The notes under the pieces were generated by a model that was not told the origin of the DNA, made no database searches, and was given only the letters and a program-made list of their open reading frames with translations. Shown here piece by piece: positions 17,497 to 27,755 of a stretch of 37,973 bases of DNA. The position numbers were made by a program, and so were the translations under genes. The DNA lies in assembly GCA_903904835.1 (NCBI GenBank), contig CAIVEI010000111.1, positions 1 to 37,973 on the forward strand, given 5' to 3'. This DNA comes from an uncultured Schlesneria sp. Its GTDB lineage: Bacteria; Planctomycetota; Planctomycetia; Planctomycetales; Planctomycetaceae. Numbering within the stretch: the first letter of the stretch is position 1; every line of letters begins with the position of its first letter.

Positions 17497-18894
17497 CTAA
17501 CGTTCGAGCACCTCGATGATCTTTTTGAGGTTGTTTTCAACAACAACAGGACTGTTGGCATATTCAGCCGTTTTGACCCCTCGCATGCCGAGCTTTTCTT
17601 CAAATAATGCTGTGTTGCCTGAATGATAAGCAACAGTCGCATCGGGATCTTTCAACTGATGACCGGTCAAAATACAGACGACCCTGTCGCTTGGGGCGAT
17701 CACTCCTTCAGCCCGCAATCGCTTCGCGCCAGCAACGCTCGCCGCGCTGGCAGGTTCACAGCCGAAACCTCCTGCTCCGACTTGAGCTTTCGCGTCGAGA
17801 ATTTCTTGATCAGTCACCTGCCTCACAACCCCATCACATGCGTCCAAAGCGCGTAAACACTTCTTCAGATTGACAGGGCGATTAATTTCAATGGCACTCG
17901 CCAGGGTTGATGCCTTTCGATTTTCATTATCCATTTCGGAAAAGAACGTCTCCACGACGGAATCGTCTGACATTCCACCATCCCAACGAACGCCGCGCTG
18001 TTCGTAAAGCTGATAGAGAGTATTCGCACCAGCAGCGTTAATGACGGCCAGGCGCGGAATGCGATCAATCAACCCCAGCGCCTTCAGTTCGATAAACGCT
18101 TTCCCGAACGCCGATGAATTTCCGAGGTTACCGCCGGGAACAACGATCCAGTCTGGGACTTGCCAATTCAGGCTTTCGAGAACCCGGTACATGATGGTCT
18201 TTTGACCTTCAAGCCGAAATGGATTCACACTGTTACAAAGATAGATACCTCGTTCTCCTGCGACTTCACGAACTCGCTCGAGAGCATCATCGAAATCACC
18301 CAATATCTGCAGTGTTTTCGCATCATAATCGAGTGCTTGTGAGAGTTTCCCGTAAGCGATCTTGCCGCTTCCGACAAAGACGACAACACGAAACAGTTGT
18401 GCCGTGCTGGCATAAATTGCGAGCGAGGCACTTGTGTTGCCGGTCGACGCGCATGCAGCCATTTTTGCCCCGACCATGCGGGCATGAGTCGACGCGGCTG
18501 TCATCCCGTTATCTTTGAAACTGCCTGAAGGATTCAATCCCTCATATTGCAGAAAAAGTCCTCCGGAATTCATGCCGACATATTTTCCGACCGCAGGGCT
18601 TTGCTGCAGGATTGTTTGACCTTCACCGATCGTCACAATGTCCTTGTCGGCGGCAAAGGGAAGCAAATTTCGAAACCGCCAGACGCCACTGAAGTCCAGA
18701 GGATCACGTCGATTGGACCATCGTGATTCAAATTCACGCATCGATTTGGGAACCGGCAGCTTATCCCACTCGTACTCGATATCAAGCAGGCTACCGCAAT
18801 CGGGACACGATGTCAGGACATCCATCACGTCGAAAGTCGAGCGACAAAGGGGCGCGATACAACGCTGGAACGCATGCGGTTCAGGACTATTCAC
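17497..18894 (-). CDS. thrC: Threonine synthase
   Basis: This 465-residue fold-type II PLP enzyme converts O-phosphohomoserine to threonine. The N-terminus has a zinc-ribbon-like Cys12/Cys17 and Cys30/Cys33, as in the plant/archaeal-type enzymes. [10 protein letters not shown] contains the Schiff-base lysine, Lys127. ASTGNTSAS is the substrate carboxylate loop and [15 protein letters not shown] the PLP-phosphate loop. [14 protein letters not shown] and the late LTGHQLKDP are typical of thrC rather than of dehydratases. It is slightly longer than the roughly 350-430 residues usual for this type because of the N-terminal ribbon and a C-terminal extension. It lies 40 bases downstream of the citrate synthase family gene on the same strand. 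Confidence 0.93.
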   Translation of the reverse strand: MNSPEPHAFQRCIAPLCRSTFDVMDVLTSCPDCGSLLDIEYEWDKLPVPKSMREFESRWSNRRDPLDFSGVWRFRNLLPFAADKDIVTIGEGQTILQQSPAVGKYVGMNSGGLFLQYEGLNPSGSFKDNGMTAASTHARMVGAKMAACASTGNTSASLAIYASTAQLFRVVVFVGSGKIAYGKLSQALDYDAKTLQILGDFDDALERVREVAGERGIYLCNSVNPFRLEGQKTIMYRVLESLNWQVPDWIVVPGGNLGNSSAFGKAFIELKALGLIDRIPRLAVINAAGANTLYQLYEQRGVRWDGGMSDDSVVETFFSEMDNENRKASTLASAIEINRPVNLKKCLRALDACDGVVRQVTDQEILDAKAQVGAGGFGCEPASAASVAGAKRLRAEGVIAPSDRVVCILTGHQLKDPDATVAYHSGNTALFEEKLGMRGVKTAEYANSPVVVENNLKKIIEVLER

Positions 18895-18934
18895 GTCAAA
18901 TTTCTTTCTGAATCGTTAAACAATTTTCTTTCGA

Positions 18935-20059
18935 TCAGCCTCGTTCCGAAAGCGGCACAAATGCCCGCTCGGCATGACCGACATAGCTGGCTCGCGGACG
19001 GATTGGCTGAGGAGTTTGCTGCTGTTCGATAAAGTGAGCAGCCCATCCGACGGTGCGACCAACGACAAACAACGGAACAAACAGATCGGAATCCATCCCA
19101 AGATAATGCAGCATTCGAGCAGCAGGCCAGTCAAAACTTGGCAAGATCTGTTGTTCGTCCCAGACAGCCGTTTCGATTGCCGATGCAACCTCTTCCATCG
19201 ACAATTTCCCAACCTCTGCGGCAACTTTTCGGCAAAGTGGTCTCAATATTTCCGACCTGGGATCGCTGGTTCGATAAACCCGATGCCAAAAACCCGGCAT
19301 TCTCTCGTACTGCTTCAAGACAGCACGAACGATCGAAGGTGCGGCTTCCGGAGATTCCACAGCGTCTAAAATATCAATGGCCTGTCGACCCGGTCCACCA
19401 TGCCAGACCCCTTTGACTGCACAAATCCCGGCAATGACCGCTGAAAGAAAATCAGAACGCGTCGATGCGACCACACGAGCAACATACGTCGACGGCGTCA
19501 ATTCATGCTCAGAACTCAGGATCAGAAACGTATCTAATGCCTGTTCTGCCAGAGGCGTTGGCTCAATGTTTGTAAGTCCCCAAAGCAGGTTCCCGGCATA
19601 ACTCAAATCTTCGCGGTGCACGACTGGTTCCATACCACGTGCAATACGGTGTCGCGTCGCCAGCAAGAGCGGTAATTGAGCCAACAGGTGTTGAAGCGTT
19701 TCCCAAACGTCGTTTGCTGAAAGCTCCTCTTCGTAGGCATCGGAAAGGCCAAGCAAGCTGATTCCCGTGCGCAAAACATCGATTGCCGGAACATTCAGCG
19801 GAAGTCGCTCAATCCACGATTCGATGTCGTTTTCAACAACAGCCGATTCACTCAGCACCGCTTGCATATCTGCAAGTTGCTCCTGGGACGGTAGATCTCC
19901 CTTGACGACAAGAAAAGCCGTTTCCAGGAAGCTCGACTGTTCAACTAACTCGACGATCGGATAACCCCGATACAAGAGTCCGTCGTCAAGCGATGAGATC
20001 GCGGACTCACCGTCCACAAGCGTTTCCGTGAGATGTCTCGGAAATTCGTCAGGAATCAT
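18935..20059 (-). CDS. Citrate synthase family protein
   Basis: This 374-residue enzyme condenses an acyl-CoA with an oxoacid. The three catalytic residues are visible: His185 in SSEHELTPST, His220 in KGVWHGGPG, and Asp266 in GFWHRVYRTSDPR. The N-terminal part LDDGLLYRGYPIVELVE matches the citrate synthase fold. The reading frame stays open upstream, but that extension would overlap the esterase gene, and ATG 20059 gives the normal family length and begins 13 bases after the esterase stop. The sequence diverges from housekeeping GltA in several places, for example HELTPST for HELNAST, so 2-methylcitrate synthase or another paralogue is possible. It shares a strand and close spacing with thrC. 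Confidence 0.88.
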   Translation of the reverse strand: MIPDEFPRHLTETLVDGESAISSLDDGLLYRGYPIVELVEQSSFLETAFLVVKGDLPSQEQLADMQAVLSESAVVENDIESWIERLPLNVPAIDVLRTGISLLGLSDAYEEELSANDVWETLQHLLAQLPLLLATRHRIARGMEPVVHREDLSYAGNLLWGLTNIEPTPLAEQALDTFLILSSEHELTPSTYVARVVASTRSDFLSAVIAGICAVKGVWHGGPGRQAIDILDAVESPEAAPSIVRAVLKQYERMPGFWHRVYRTSDPRSEILRPLCRKVAAEVGKLSMEEVASAIETAVWDEQQILPSFDWPAARMLHYLGMDSDLFVPLFVVGRTVGWAAHFIEQQQTPQPIRPRASYVGHAERAFVPLSERG

Positions 20060-20072
20060 TCGCAATCCATTT

Positions 20073-21560
20073 CTATCGATTCTCGGTAGTAATTCCGGTC
20101 CAATGGTCTGTTCGAAACGGCGACGCCGGCAATCCCGCCCGATTGAAAAGATTCCCTTCAGGGTTATCACCCCAGGCATAACGAACGGCCACCGGCACAT
20201 TGACCTGAGTAGAGGTAACGATAATTTTGTTGCCGTCAATCCGCCCCTGAGCCCAGACAAATTTTTTATCGGCACCAGCCACGGCAAATCCTTTAAGCTC
20301 TTCGCCGTGTGATATCAGGCCTTCGCCAACGTTCTGAAACTCTAATTCAACTTGAGATCCAACAACTTTCATCGATTTAAATTCAGGACCGCTCGCGACG
20401 ATATCTTGCCCATAAGCAACTTTTAATGCCGATAAAGCCAGCCGATGACCGACGTCTTGTTTGTTCTTGGGGTGAATGTCGCGCGGTTCTCCAAGATCGA
20501 TTGTCACCGCCATTCCGGTCCGGGGTAATGAAAGTGCTTTCGCCTGAGCCTCCCGCAATTCAGCCCAGGCGCTCTCTTCAGGTTCCACGGGGCGGTCAGG
20601 CTTCGATTTGTCGGAAACGTAATTGGCTAACTGCACGTAGAGAAACGGAAAATCCCCTTGACCCCAGCCTCGCCGCCAATCCGTGATCAGCAGGGGAAAC
20701 AGCTTGCGATACTGGTATGCCCGCGTGACGTTGGATTCCCCCTGGTACCAGATCACTCCTTTGATCGACAACATTTGCATCGGGGCAATCATTCCATTGA
20801 ACAACACCGAGGCTCGGTTCGGATTATTGGCCTGTTTCGGATCGCTGCTCGCCCTTTCGGATCGCTCAAGAATCTTCGCAAAATCCTCGTCCTGCTTTAA
20901 CGCCGATTGACTCGTCCAGGCTTCGCAGATTGCACCACCATGAGCGGCTTGCACGAGTCCGATTGGGCGTTTCAGTCGTTGATGCAGTTCTCGACCGAAG
21001 AAATAGGCCACGGCACTCATCCCTCCGACCGTTTCCGGAGAACATTCCACCCAATGTCCGTCGTTATCATCTTGTGGGGTCCGTGCTGTACTTCGTTCAA
21101 CCTTAAAAAATCGAATCGATGGATACTTCGCCTCAGCGACTTCCTCTTGATGATTAAGCGACGCACTGACCGGCCATTCCATGTTCGATTGACCAGAACA
21201 AAGCCAGACATCTCCCACAAGAACATCAGTCAATGTCAAAGTGTTCTTACCCGCTATGGTGATTTCAACCACTCCAGGCTTGTTTCGAGCAGGTAACTTC
21301 ACCAGCCATCGTCCGTCGGCAGCCGTCACGGTCGTCGCCGCCTCTGGCTTTTGATTCTCGCCCGCGTCCTTTTCTTTCGAAGTAATCGTCACAGAGATTT
21401 CTTCACTCGGTTCAGCCCAACCCCAAAAGGGAATCTCACGCCCCATTTGCAAAACCATGTGGTCGTCGATCACGGATGGCAACTTTACGTCACCGCGCGC
21501 GGGCGATGTCGCGGCAATCAGCGCAAAGACGGCGATGAAGGCGACATTCTGACACGACAT
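20073..21560 (-). CDS. Secreted sialate O-acetylesterase (SGNH hydrolase)
   Basis: This 495-residue enzyme removes O-acetyl groups from sialic acids or other acetylated glycans. An N-terminal hydrophobic stretch ending near SPARG acts as a signal peptide, so it is exported. VWLCSGQSNMEWP (about residues 117-129) holds the catalytic Ser, VIWYQGESN the conserved Gly/Asn region, and RDIHPKNKQDVG the catalytic Asp-x-x-His. A beta-rich domain precedes the catalytic part and another follows it. The length is typical of SASA/DUF303 proteins (about 500). ATG 21560 has GGAAA upstream; an in-frame GTG at 21581 adds seven residues. Such esterases are common in polysaccharide-degrading planctomycetes. 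Grouping with a citrate synthase gene has no clear logic. Confidence 0.9.
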   Translation of the reverse strand: MSCQNVAFIAVFALIAATSPARGDVKLPSVIDDHMVLQMGREIPFWGWAEPSEEISVTITSKEKDAGENQKPEAATTVTAADGRWLVKLPARNKPGVVEITIAGKNTLTLTDVLVGDVWLCSGQSNMEWPVSASLNHQEEVAEAKYPSIRFFKVERSTARTPQDDNDGHWVECSPETVGGMSAVAYFFGRELHQRLKRPIGLVQAAHGGAICEAWTSQSALKQDEDFAKILERSERASSDPKQANNPNRASVLFNGMIAPMQMLSIKGVIWYQGESNVTRAYQYRKLFPLLITDWRRGWGQGDFPFLYVQLANYVSDKSKPDRPVEPEESAWAELREAQAKALSLPRTGMAVTIDLGEPRDIHPKNKQDVGHRLALSALKVAYGQDIVASGPEFKSMKVVGSQVELEFQNVGEGLISHGEELKGFAVAGADKKFVWAQGRIDGNKIIVTSTQVNVPVAVRYAWGDNPEGNLFNRAGLPASPFRTDHWTGITTENR

Positions 21561-21765
21561 ACATGAATTTCCGATGGTCACTGCGGAGAGTTAACTGAGG
21601 CTATCAAATCGGACGGGGCTTCGATGCAGTATTGCCGGATCGAGACAGACGCACCGTCTTGCCGTATAGTGTATCGAGTCGTCGACATTTCTTGCCATCG
21701 TGGACGCGAGGGTGGCAAATCCTGTTGCCAATATTCAATCATCAACCCAGCGTAAAGTACCACTC

Positions 21766-22434
21766 ATGCCCTCGCCGTTCCTGATCATTGATGGTTACAA
21801 CCTGATGCATGAAGCGGGGTTGGCTCGTGCAACATACGGCCCCGGTGATCTCGCACGGTTGCGACACGAATTACTGGTCAAACTCGTTCGAAGACTGACG
21901 TTCGAAGAACGAAAGCGGTGTACCGTTGTCTTCGATGCGATTGATGCCCCTGCTAACTTGCCAGGCCGTTTTATCCATGAAGGGATCCATGTTCTCTTCG
22001 CCGAACCGGGTCATGAAGCGGACGAACTCATCGAAAAGCTGATCAGCCAGAATTCTGCTCCACGTCGATTAACCGTCGTTTCTAGCGACCATCGGATTCA
22101 AAATGCGATCCGAAAGCGACGAGGAATCGGAATCGACAGCGACGTATTCCTGAAGCAGCTTGAATCACCCGATCGCCAAATCGGACCTTCGCGGAATTCG
22201 GCATCACCCACCGCAGATCCCAATCGCGATCTGAAGTTCTGGATGGAAGAATTTGGTGGGGTCAGCTCTGATTCCATTCAGCAAGAACTGATCGCTCTTT
22301 CAAACGACCCGAAGAGCGACTGGGATGACCAGATTGAAAAGTTACAACAGCAACTGAAAAACCCGGCTGAGATCGATAAGTGGCTCAACGAATCAACAAA
22401 ATCACCCCCTCCTTCAAAGAAACCTGGAAAATGA
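21766..22434 (+). CDS. NYN-domain (YacP-like) putative RNase
   Basis: This 222-residue cytosolic protein has a PIN-like NYN fold. LIIDGYNLMHEA at the N-terminus has the first catalytic Asp. CTVVFDA, EADELIEKLI and VVSSDHRIQNAIRKR supply further acidic residues of the metal site. In Bacillus the relative Rae1/YacP is a ribosome-associated endoribonuclease; here RNA cleavage is inferred from family. The C-terminal third is an extended polar region ending in Pro/Lys (SPPPSKKPGK). The ATG at 21766 directly precedes the conserved core; an in-frame GTG at 21700 would add 22 residues unlike the family. It is divergent from the sialate esterase gene. Confidence 0.85.
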   Translation: MPSPFLIIDGYNLMHEAGLARATYGPGDLARLRHELLVKLVRRLTFEERKRCTVVFDAIDAPANLPGRFIHEGIHVLFAEPGHEADELIEKLISQNSAPRRLTVVSSDHRIQNAIRKRRGIGIDSDVFLKQLESPDRQIGPSRNSASPTADPNRDLKFWMEEFGGVSSDSIQQELIALSNDPKSDWDDQIEKLQQQLKNPAEIDKWLNESTKSPPPSKKPGK

Positions 22435-22460
22435 ACCGCCTTGAGGCGTTTCTGCGGAAA

Positions 22461-22475
22461 CACGCAACTTGCGTG
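22461..22475. terminator. Small hairpin downstream of the NYN gene
   Basis: CACGCA and TGCGTG arms are separated by three bases, 26 bases past the stop codon at 22434. It lacks a T-tract, so a rho-independent terminator is only weakly supported. It may instead be a structured leader of the next gene. Confidence 0.22.
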
Positions 22476-22543
22476 ATGACCGCCAATCTGTAACGTTATT
22501 CAAATAATGACCTCGTCTCTTCACGAAACCTTGAGTGCCAAAC

Positions 22544-24445
22544 ATGCAATTTGCCTCCCGTTTTCAGCTTTGTGAGAAAGCCGTTTCCTGGTTCGTATGG
22601 CTTTGCACTTTGATCGTGCCAGCGTCGACAGCGTCGGCACAGGGCCTGGAGATCGTGAAAGCCTCGTATACGAAGTACGAATACCGGATCGCGATGCGTG
22701 ACGGCAAACGCCTTTTCACTGCGGTCTACGTTCCGAAGGATCAGTCCAAGACCTACCCAATTCTGCTGAACCGTACTCCCTACAGTTGTAAGCCGTACGG
22801 AGTCGACCAGTATCGCGAGAATCTTGGTCCATCGGCCCTGTTCAGCAAAGCGGGCTATATCTTCGTATATCAAGACGTGCGAGGTCGATGGGCGTCCGAA
22901 GGCGAATTCGTTGACATGCGACCGCAACTGTCGGCCAATCACGGCCCCCAGGAAATCGATGAAAGCACCGATACATGGGATACCATCGACTGGCTGGTCA
23001 AAAATGTCCGAAACCATAATGGAAAAGTCGGCATGGCCGGAATTTCCTATCCTGGCTTTTACACGAGCGCCGGGATGATTGACGCTCATCCGGCTCTTGT
23101 CGCCTGTTCGCCGCAGGCACCGATTGTTGACTGGTTTATCGGCGACGACTGGCACCACAACGGAGCCTTACAACTTCCGCACGTCTTCAATTTCATGGCA
23201 AAAAATGGTCACAAACGCCCGGAGCCATCAAAAAAAATCGAGTTCAAATTCGATCACGAAACGCCCGACGGATACGACTTTTTCCTGCGTCTGGGAGAAC
23301 TGCCGAACGCCGATGCCCAGTATTACAAAGGTGACGTTCCGTTCTGGAACGAAGTCATGAAACATGGAAACTACGATGATTTCTGGAAGGCTCGTAATCT
23401 CAGGCCACACCTCAAACAAATTCGGCCGGCCGTCATGACAGTCGGCGGCTGGTTCGATGCCGAAAACCTGTTCGGAGCTTTGGAAACTTACAAACAAATT
23501 GAAACCAGCAGCCCGAATACCACAAATGTTCTCGTGATGGGACCCTGGGTTCACGGTGGCTGGTCAGGCGGCGACGGCGAAGTACTTGGAAATGTCTCAT
23601 TCAATGCCAAGACCGCAGTCCTCTATCGCGAACAGATCGAATTCCCGTTCTTCGAATTTCATCTGAAAGGGGAAGGGAAAGCGGTTCACCCGGAAGCCTG
23701 GGTCTTCGAAACGGGTACGAATGTCTGGCGGCAATACGATTCCTGGCCACCCAAGAATTTTGCCACGCGCTCTTTCTACCTCACGTCCGGAGGCCGACTG
23801 TCGTCAGAACCACCAAAACAGACCGACGCCGAGTCCAATTACGATGAATACCCCAGTGATCCGGCGAAACCAGTCCCCTACTTGGACAAAGTCACGATTA
23901 ACATGGCACCAGAGTATATGACCGCCGACCAGCGCCATGCCTCACGTCGGCCGGATGTCCTGGTCTATCAAACCGACATCCTCGAAACTGACACCGTGCT
24001 GTCAGGACCGATCGAAGTCGAATTGCATGTTTCCACCTCGGGAACCGATTCAGACTGGATCGTGAAGATGATCGATGTCTATCCCAACGATTACCCCGAT
24101 CCCAAAGAGAATCCAACGGGAGTCAAGATGGGTGGCTATCAGCAACTGATCCGAGGCGACGTCTTCCGAGGAAAATTCCGAAAGAGTTTCGAGAAGCCAG
24201 AACCGTTCATCCCGAATCAGCCCGACAAGGTCAAATTCACGATTCCCGACATCTGCCATGTTTTCCGACCCGGGCATCGAATGATGGTGCAGGTTCAGAG
24301 CACGTGGTTTCCGCTGATCGACCGCAATCCGCAAACGTTTGTCGACATCTACACCGCCAAGCCCTCCGATTTCCAGAAAGCCACCCAGCGAGTCTTTCGC
24401 ACCACCACAATGCCGTCCCGGATCACGGTTCGAGTCGAACAGTGA
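22544..24445 (+). CDS. Secreted CocE/NonD-family hydrolase (X-Pro dipeptidyl-peptidase S15 fold)
   Basis: This 633-residue serine hydrolase has an N-terminal signal peptide (hydrophobic WFVWLCTLIVPAS, then ASAQG), so it acts outside the cytoplasm. The alpha/beta-hydrolase domain carries the nucleophile in GMAGISYPGFY, the acid in GGWFDAENL, and the histidine in GPWVHGGWS. The C-terminal jelly-roll domain of this family (LSGPIEVELHVSTSGTDSDW through FRPGHRMMVQV) is present. Members include cocaine esterase, glutaryl-7-ACA acylase and peptidases, so ester versus amide specificity is open. The chosen ATG is at 22544; a GTG three codons earlier is possible. Neighbours do not suggest a substrate. 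Confidence 0.9.
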   Translation: MQFASRFQLCEKAVSWFVWLCTLIVPASTASAQGLEIVKASYTKYEYRIAMRDGKRLFTAVYVPKDQSKTYPILLNRTPYSCKPYGVDQYRENLGPSALFSKAGYIFVYQDVRGRWASEGEFVDMRPQLSANHGPQEIDESTDTWDTIDWLVKNVRNHNGKVGMAGISYPGFYTSAGMIDAHPALVACSPQAPIVDWFIGDDWHHNGALQLPHVFNFMAKNGHKRPEPSKKIEFKFDHETPDGYDFFLRLGELPNADAQYYKGDVPFWNEVMKHGNYDDFWKARNLRPHLKQIRPAVMTVGGWFDAENLFGALETYKQIETSSPNTTNVLVMGPWVHGGWSGGDGEVLGNVSFNAKTAVLYREQIEFPFFEFHLKGEGKAVHPEAWVFETGTNVWRQYDSWPPKNFATRSFYLTSGGRLSSEPPKQTDAESNYDEYPSDPAKPVPYLDKVTINMAPEYMTADQRHASRRPDVLVYQTDILETDTVLSGPIEVELHVSTSGTDSDWIVKMIDVYPNDYPDPKENPTGVKMGGYQQLIRGDVFRGKFRKSFEKPEPFIPNQPDKVKFTIPDICHVFRPGHRMMVQVQSTWFPLIDRNPQTFVDIYTAKPSDFQKATQRVFRTTTMPSRITVRVEQ

Positions 24446-24678
24446 CCCCAAGTAAACGGTGAATTTTCTATTTTCAAATGCGACAAACTTGGAGTCGAAG
24501 GAAAAAAGGCGGAACCAGCGAATCACTTGAAACCGGAACACGATGTCCCAAGCCAATTCGTTCGTTTTTCGAACCGTTTTTTTTAATCAGCGAGGTTTTC
24601 TGAAGAGGCGAATAGGTGGACTAAACTTTTCCAAAAAAGTGTGCCGAACAGTATTGGATCCTCTTTGTATTGTCGGTT

Positions 24679-26214
24679 TTAAACCGCCGAAACGACATTG
24701 TGCTTTTCATTCAATTTCCGCCGACTGAATAGCAACAGGGCCGACATTAACATCAGCGGGATGACGACAAATCCGTATGGAATGACAAAATGAGTCTCCG
24801 TGGGGCCGTGCGCAACGTAAAAACCGCCCCATTGTATCGATGTGCCGACCCAGTCGGTTACTCTCGCCTCTGACCCGTCCGATAGATTGATGTTGAACTC
24901 CAGGCCGATCCTCTGCACAGTTCCATCGGTTGGCTGTGGCGAGGCCAGGCCAACGATTGTCATCGGCACCTGCATTTGAGGTTCCTGTGACGCTATCGGT
25001 TGACCTGATGCTCCAAACATTTCGGGAACACCGCCTGACGAAAAAACTTCGTCACTTTCCGTTGCGGCGCCGTTCGGAAGATTGACGGCTGCTCCCGTCG
25101 GAAGAAGGTTCATAACCACGTTATCGAAATCCGGTTCCTGCGGAAGAAATGTCATCGTCTCGTGACGGGGCCCCGTGACCATCCGGTAGTGAGTCCCCGA
25201 GCCATCATCGCTCGGAGTACGATTGTGTAGACAAGCCAATCCTTGCTTTCCCGAGGCGAGAAGCAGTTGTTTTCCAAATTCCAATTCGAAATTCACGACA
25301 TCTGACACGACGACACTTCTCACCCAGACCCCTGCCACAGCGAGCGACATGAGCAGCGTTACAACCCCCAGTTTTCTGCGCCAGCCGCTGAAATAACCTG
25401 CCAGTCCATGATTTTCCTCAACGCCATGTGACCGCATCGTCGCAGACGATGGAACAGTTTCCGTCAAGTCAGTGGAATTCTTTCGACGTGGTCCGACCAG
25501 CATGACTGCCGCTAATAAACCAAGCGGGAGAACGATGAACCAGTGAGGAATCTGAATCGCATATTCCCAACTGCCGTCTTCCCCCACTCCACGGAGATAG
25601 CGGAAACCGCAAAATTGCAACTTCGATTCGACCATGTCGTCACGCTGGTCATCTAAATCGAGGTTGGAGCAACAATCAGGATTGCCGTCAGAAATATCGA
25701 AATCAAAAGAGACTCCCACTCGAGGATGTTGTACCGAATTCGGTACGAAACTTGATTCGCCCGCCGAGGTTTGGGTCAACTCTTTTTCGCCGGAATCCGC
25801 TTCTTGCGTATACACCGCTGACATGACGGAAAGGTTGTCCGTCATGTTGACATCTAAATTCACTTGAGGCGGACGATCCGTGGCGAAATTCGCGACCATC
25901 TTGCCGGTCTGTGAAGCTGGCGTCAGCGGTTGATCAACTTTTTGTGCCGGCGCAATCAAAAGCTTTATGTCTGAGTAGAATCCAGCGAAGTGCCAATTGT
26001 TCTGCGGCAAATGGCCAGGCCATTCGACCGAAAGGCGGTAGCCCGAAATATTGATTGTTCCAGGAACAGACAGCCCACTGGTTCGATTCCCTTTCGAGCC
26101 AAAGATCATGCCACAATCGACATAACTCTTGATCCAGGCGCCGGTAAATACGAGCGAGGCAAACAAGGCCCCGACACCAATCGTACGTCGCCAGCCTCTA
26201 AAAAACTCGCTCAT
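24679..26214 (-). CDS. Tandem-duplicated membrane protein of unknown function
   Basis: This 511-residue protein is two copies of one module. Each begins with a GWRR-x-x-G-basic start and a membrane helix (IGVGALFASLVFTGAWI and LGVVTLLMSLAVAGVWV), followed by an extracytoplasmic region of about 150-180 residues and a closing helix preceded by IP (IPHWFIVLPLGLLAAVML and IPYGFVVIPLMLMSALLLF) with a basic stop (GPRRK, FSRRK). The loops share an AGFYSD/WGGFYVAHG-like element near the second helix. I have seen single-module relatives in planctomycetes, but no function is known to me. No enzyme motif is visible. It is isolated: the nearest genes converge or diverge. Four membrane segments are predicted by eye. 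Confidence 0.75.
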   Translation of the reverse strand: MSEFFRGWRRTIGVGALFASLVFTGAWIKSYVDCGMIFGSKGNRTSGLSVPGTINISGYRLSVEWPGHLPQNNWHFAGFYSDIKLLIAPAQKVDQPLTPASQTGKMVANFATDRPPQVNLDVNMTDNLSVMSAVYTQEADSGEKELTQTSAGESSFVPNSVQHPRVGVSFDFDISDGNPDCCSNLDLDDQRDDMVESKLQFCGFRYLRGVGEDGSWEYAIQIPHWFIVLPLGLLAAVMLVGPRRKNSTDLTETVPSSATMRSHGVEENHGLAGYFSGWRRKLGVVTLLMSLAVAGVWVRSVVVSDVVNFELEFGKQLLLASGKQGLACLHNRTPSDDGSGTHYRMVTGPRHETMTFLPQEPDFDNVVMNLLPTGAAVNLPNGAATESDEVFSSGGVPEMFGASGQPIASQEPQMQVPMTIVGLASPQPTDGTVQRIGLEFNINLSDGSEARVTDWVGTSIQWGGFYVAHGPTETHFVIPYGFVVIPLMLMSALLLFSRRKLNEKHNVVSAV

Positions 26215-26720
26215 GACGCTCTTCCCTGAGTTCCAACAAAGTTTGACCCATCCCTGGTCACCCCAAGATTGAAACAGAAGTTAATTCAACTCCGTTTTAG
26301 CGCCTATCCCCTTTTTAAAGATGGCAATAGGCGCTCTCGCCAGCCTTCGTACAACATGGACAATACCCCGACATCTTCTCCTGTCAACGACGAACACTAG
26401 AGGCAGCCAAAGCAGTTCATTCCGATCGATTCGTCAGTGGGTGCCAACCCAACAAATGGCACCCGGAACCGTTTGGATCAACCCCGCTGAGATACCCTTA
26501 AACAACTCCGCAGAAAGACGGAATCGAAGCTGCAAGTAATCTCTCAATACTTATTAAACTCGTTCCAAAACTCTCTTATAGATATTGACACGTATTGGCG
26601 AACGCAATAAAGAACCGCTGATTCCGATTCCCTTTTGCCATCAAGTTGACGCGCATTCTGGTCTTTGGTCTCGTCGCTGTTGGCCGGTATTTTGAATTTA
26701 GAAAGAACCGGATACAAACC
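26215..26720. other. Gene-free spacer with two hairpins
   Basis: No convincing gene lies in these 506 bases between the duplicated membrane protein and the LamG-like PEP-CTERM gene, which diverge. Inverted repeats are AGCGCCTAT/ATAGGCGCT at 26299-26335 (19-base loop) and GGGTGCCA/TGGCACCC at 26439-26464 (10-base loop). Both may be transcribed leader structures or spacer repeats. Reading frames here are short and lack family features. The promoters of both flanking genes should be here. Confidence 0.4.
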
Positions 26721-27503
26721 GTGAAAAAGCCAATCTGTCGATCGCGTTTACAACTTGTTTCATTTGTTTGCCTGCTGATGATCGGCGCTAATTCGATTGT
26801 AATGGCAGGCCCAATTGCATATTGGTCTGGAAATGGCAATGCGAACGACTCGGTTGGCGGACACAACGGCACTCTTGTGGGCGGTGCTAGTTACGGTGCA
26901 GGTTTCGGTGGTCAGCAAGCATTCCTATTGAACGGTTCAAACGGGTATGTCTCTGTTCCCGACAGCACCGCATGGGACTTTGGTACTAATTCATTCAGAA
27001 TCGATGTGTGGGCTAATTTCAATTCCATAAGTAATCGAAGTTTTGCACAGACCGGAAATGTTCTGATCGGTCACGACGACGGGTCTGGTTCAACGAACAA
27101 ATGGTTTTTTTCCTATCTTTCAACCGGCCAACTTGGATTTCACATCAACTCATCGCCGAGCGGTCCAGCTGATTTTCTGACCTCGCCGACCGCAGCGCCT
27201 GTCAGTACGGGAAGTTGGAATGAGTTTTCTGTGACGAGGTTTGGAAGTACTTACACTTTCTATGAGAATGGAGTATCGCTCGGCTCTGTCACTGACGCGA
27301 ATTATGGCTCTATTCCCATTGCAACGCAGTCGTTGACGATCGGCCAAGCGGAAGGACAAGGTTGGTTTAATGGCAGCTTGGAAGACATCCAGATTTCTTC
27401 CCCGGCGCCAGTGCCTGAACCGACCAGCTTCATGCTTTTGGTCGTTGGGGGTATCGGTGCGGCAGTCGCTGGATACGGGCGCCGGAAGCTAGCTGCGGAC
27501 TGA
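26721..27503 (+). CDS. LamG-like PEP-CTERM exported protein
   Basis: This 260-residue protein is predicted to be exported and sorted by a PEP-CTERM/exosortase system. The GTG start at 26721 has CCGGA upstream and opens a clean signal peptide: VKKPICRSR, a hydrophobic core, then cleavage after VMA. GPIAYWSGNGNANDSVGGHNG starts a concanavalin-A/LamG-like jelly roll typical of glycan- or protein-binding domains, with WNEFSVTR and LGSVTDANYG further on. The C-terminus has VPEPTSFMLL, a transmembrane stretch, and GRRK, the PEP-CTERM signal. A longer frame from TTG 26646 would hide the signal peptide. No exosortase gene is in the window. Ligand unknown. Confidence 0.85.
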   Translation: MKKPICRSRLQLVSFVCLLMIGANSIVMAGPIAYWSGNGNANDSVGGHNGTLVGGASYGAGFGGQQAFLLNGSNGYVSVPDSTAWDFGTNSFRIDVWANFNSISNRSFAQTGNVLIGHDDGSGSTNKWFFSYLSTGQLGFHINSSPSGPADFLTSPTAAPVSTGSWNEFSVTRFGSTYTFYENGVSLGSVTDANYGSIPIATQSLTIGQAEGQGWFNGSLEDIQISSPAPVPEPTSFMLLVVGGIGAAVAGYGRRKLAAD

Positions 27504-27755
27504 AGAACCCTACAAACAAACAGCGCAAGTGGCTCACGTAAGGGCGAATTTTTAGATTTCTGCTATCAAGCTTCTAAATATAAGCTTAGTCGGATCTCTG
27601 AATAATTAGTCCACGCCGGTTCCGTATCGCAGACCCCATTTCGCCGAAATCTCAGAGTTTTGAAACATCAAATGCTGACTACCGATTTCCCCCGGTGCGC
27701 AAGCGCGCAATTGTGATCAATTATAGGAAAAAGAGTCAGCTTTTCGTCGGCCATT

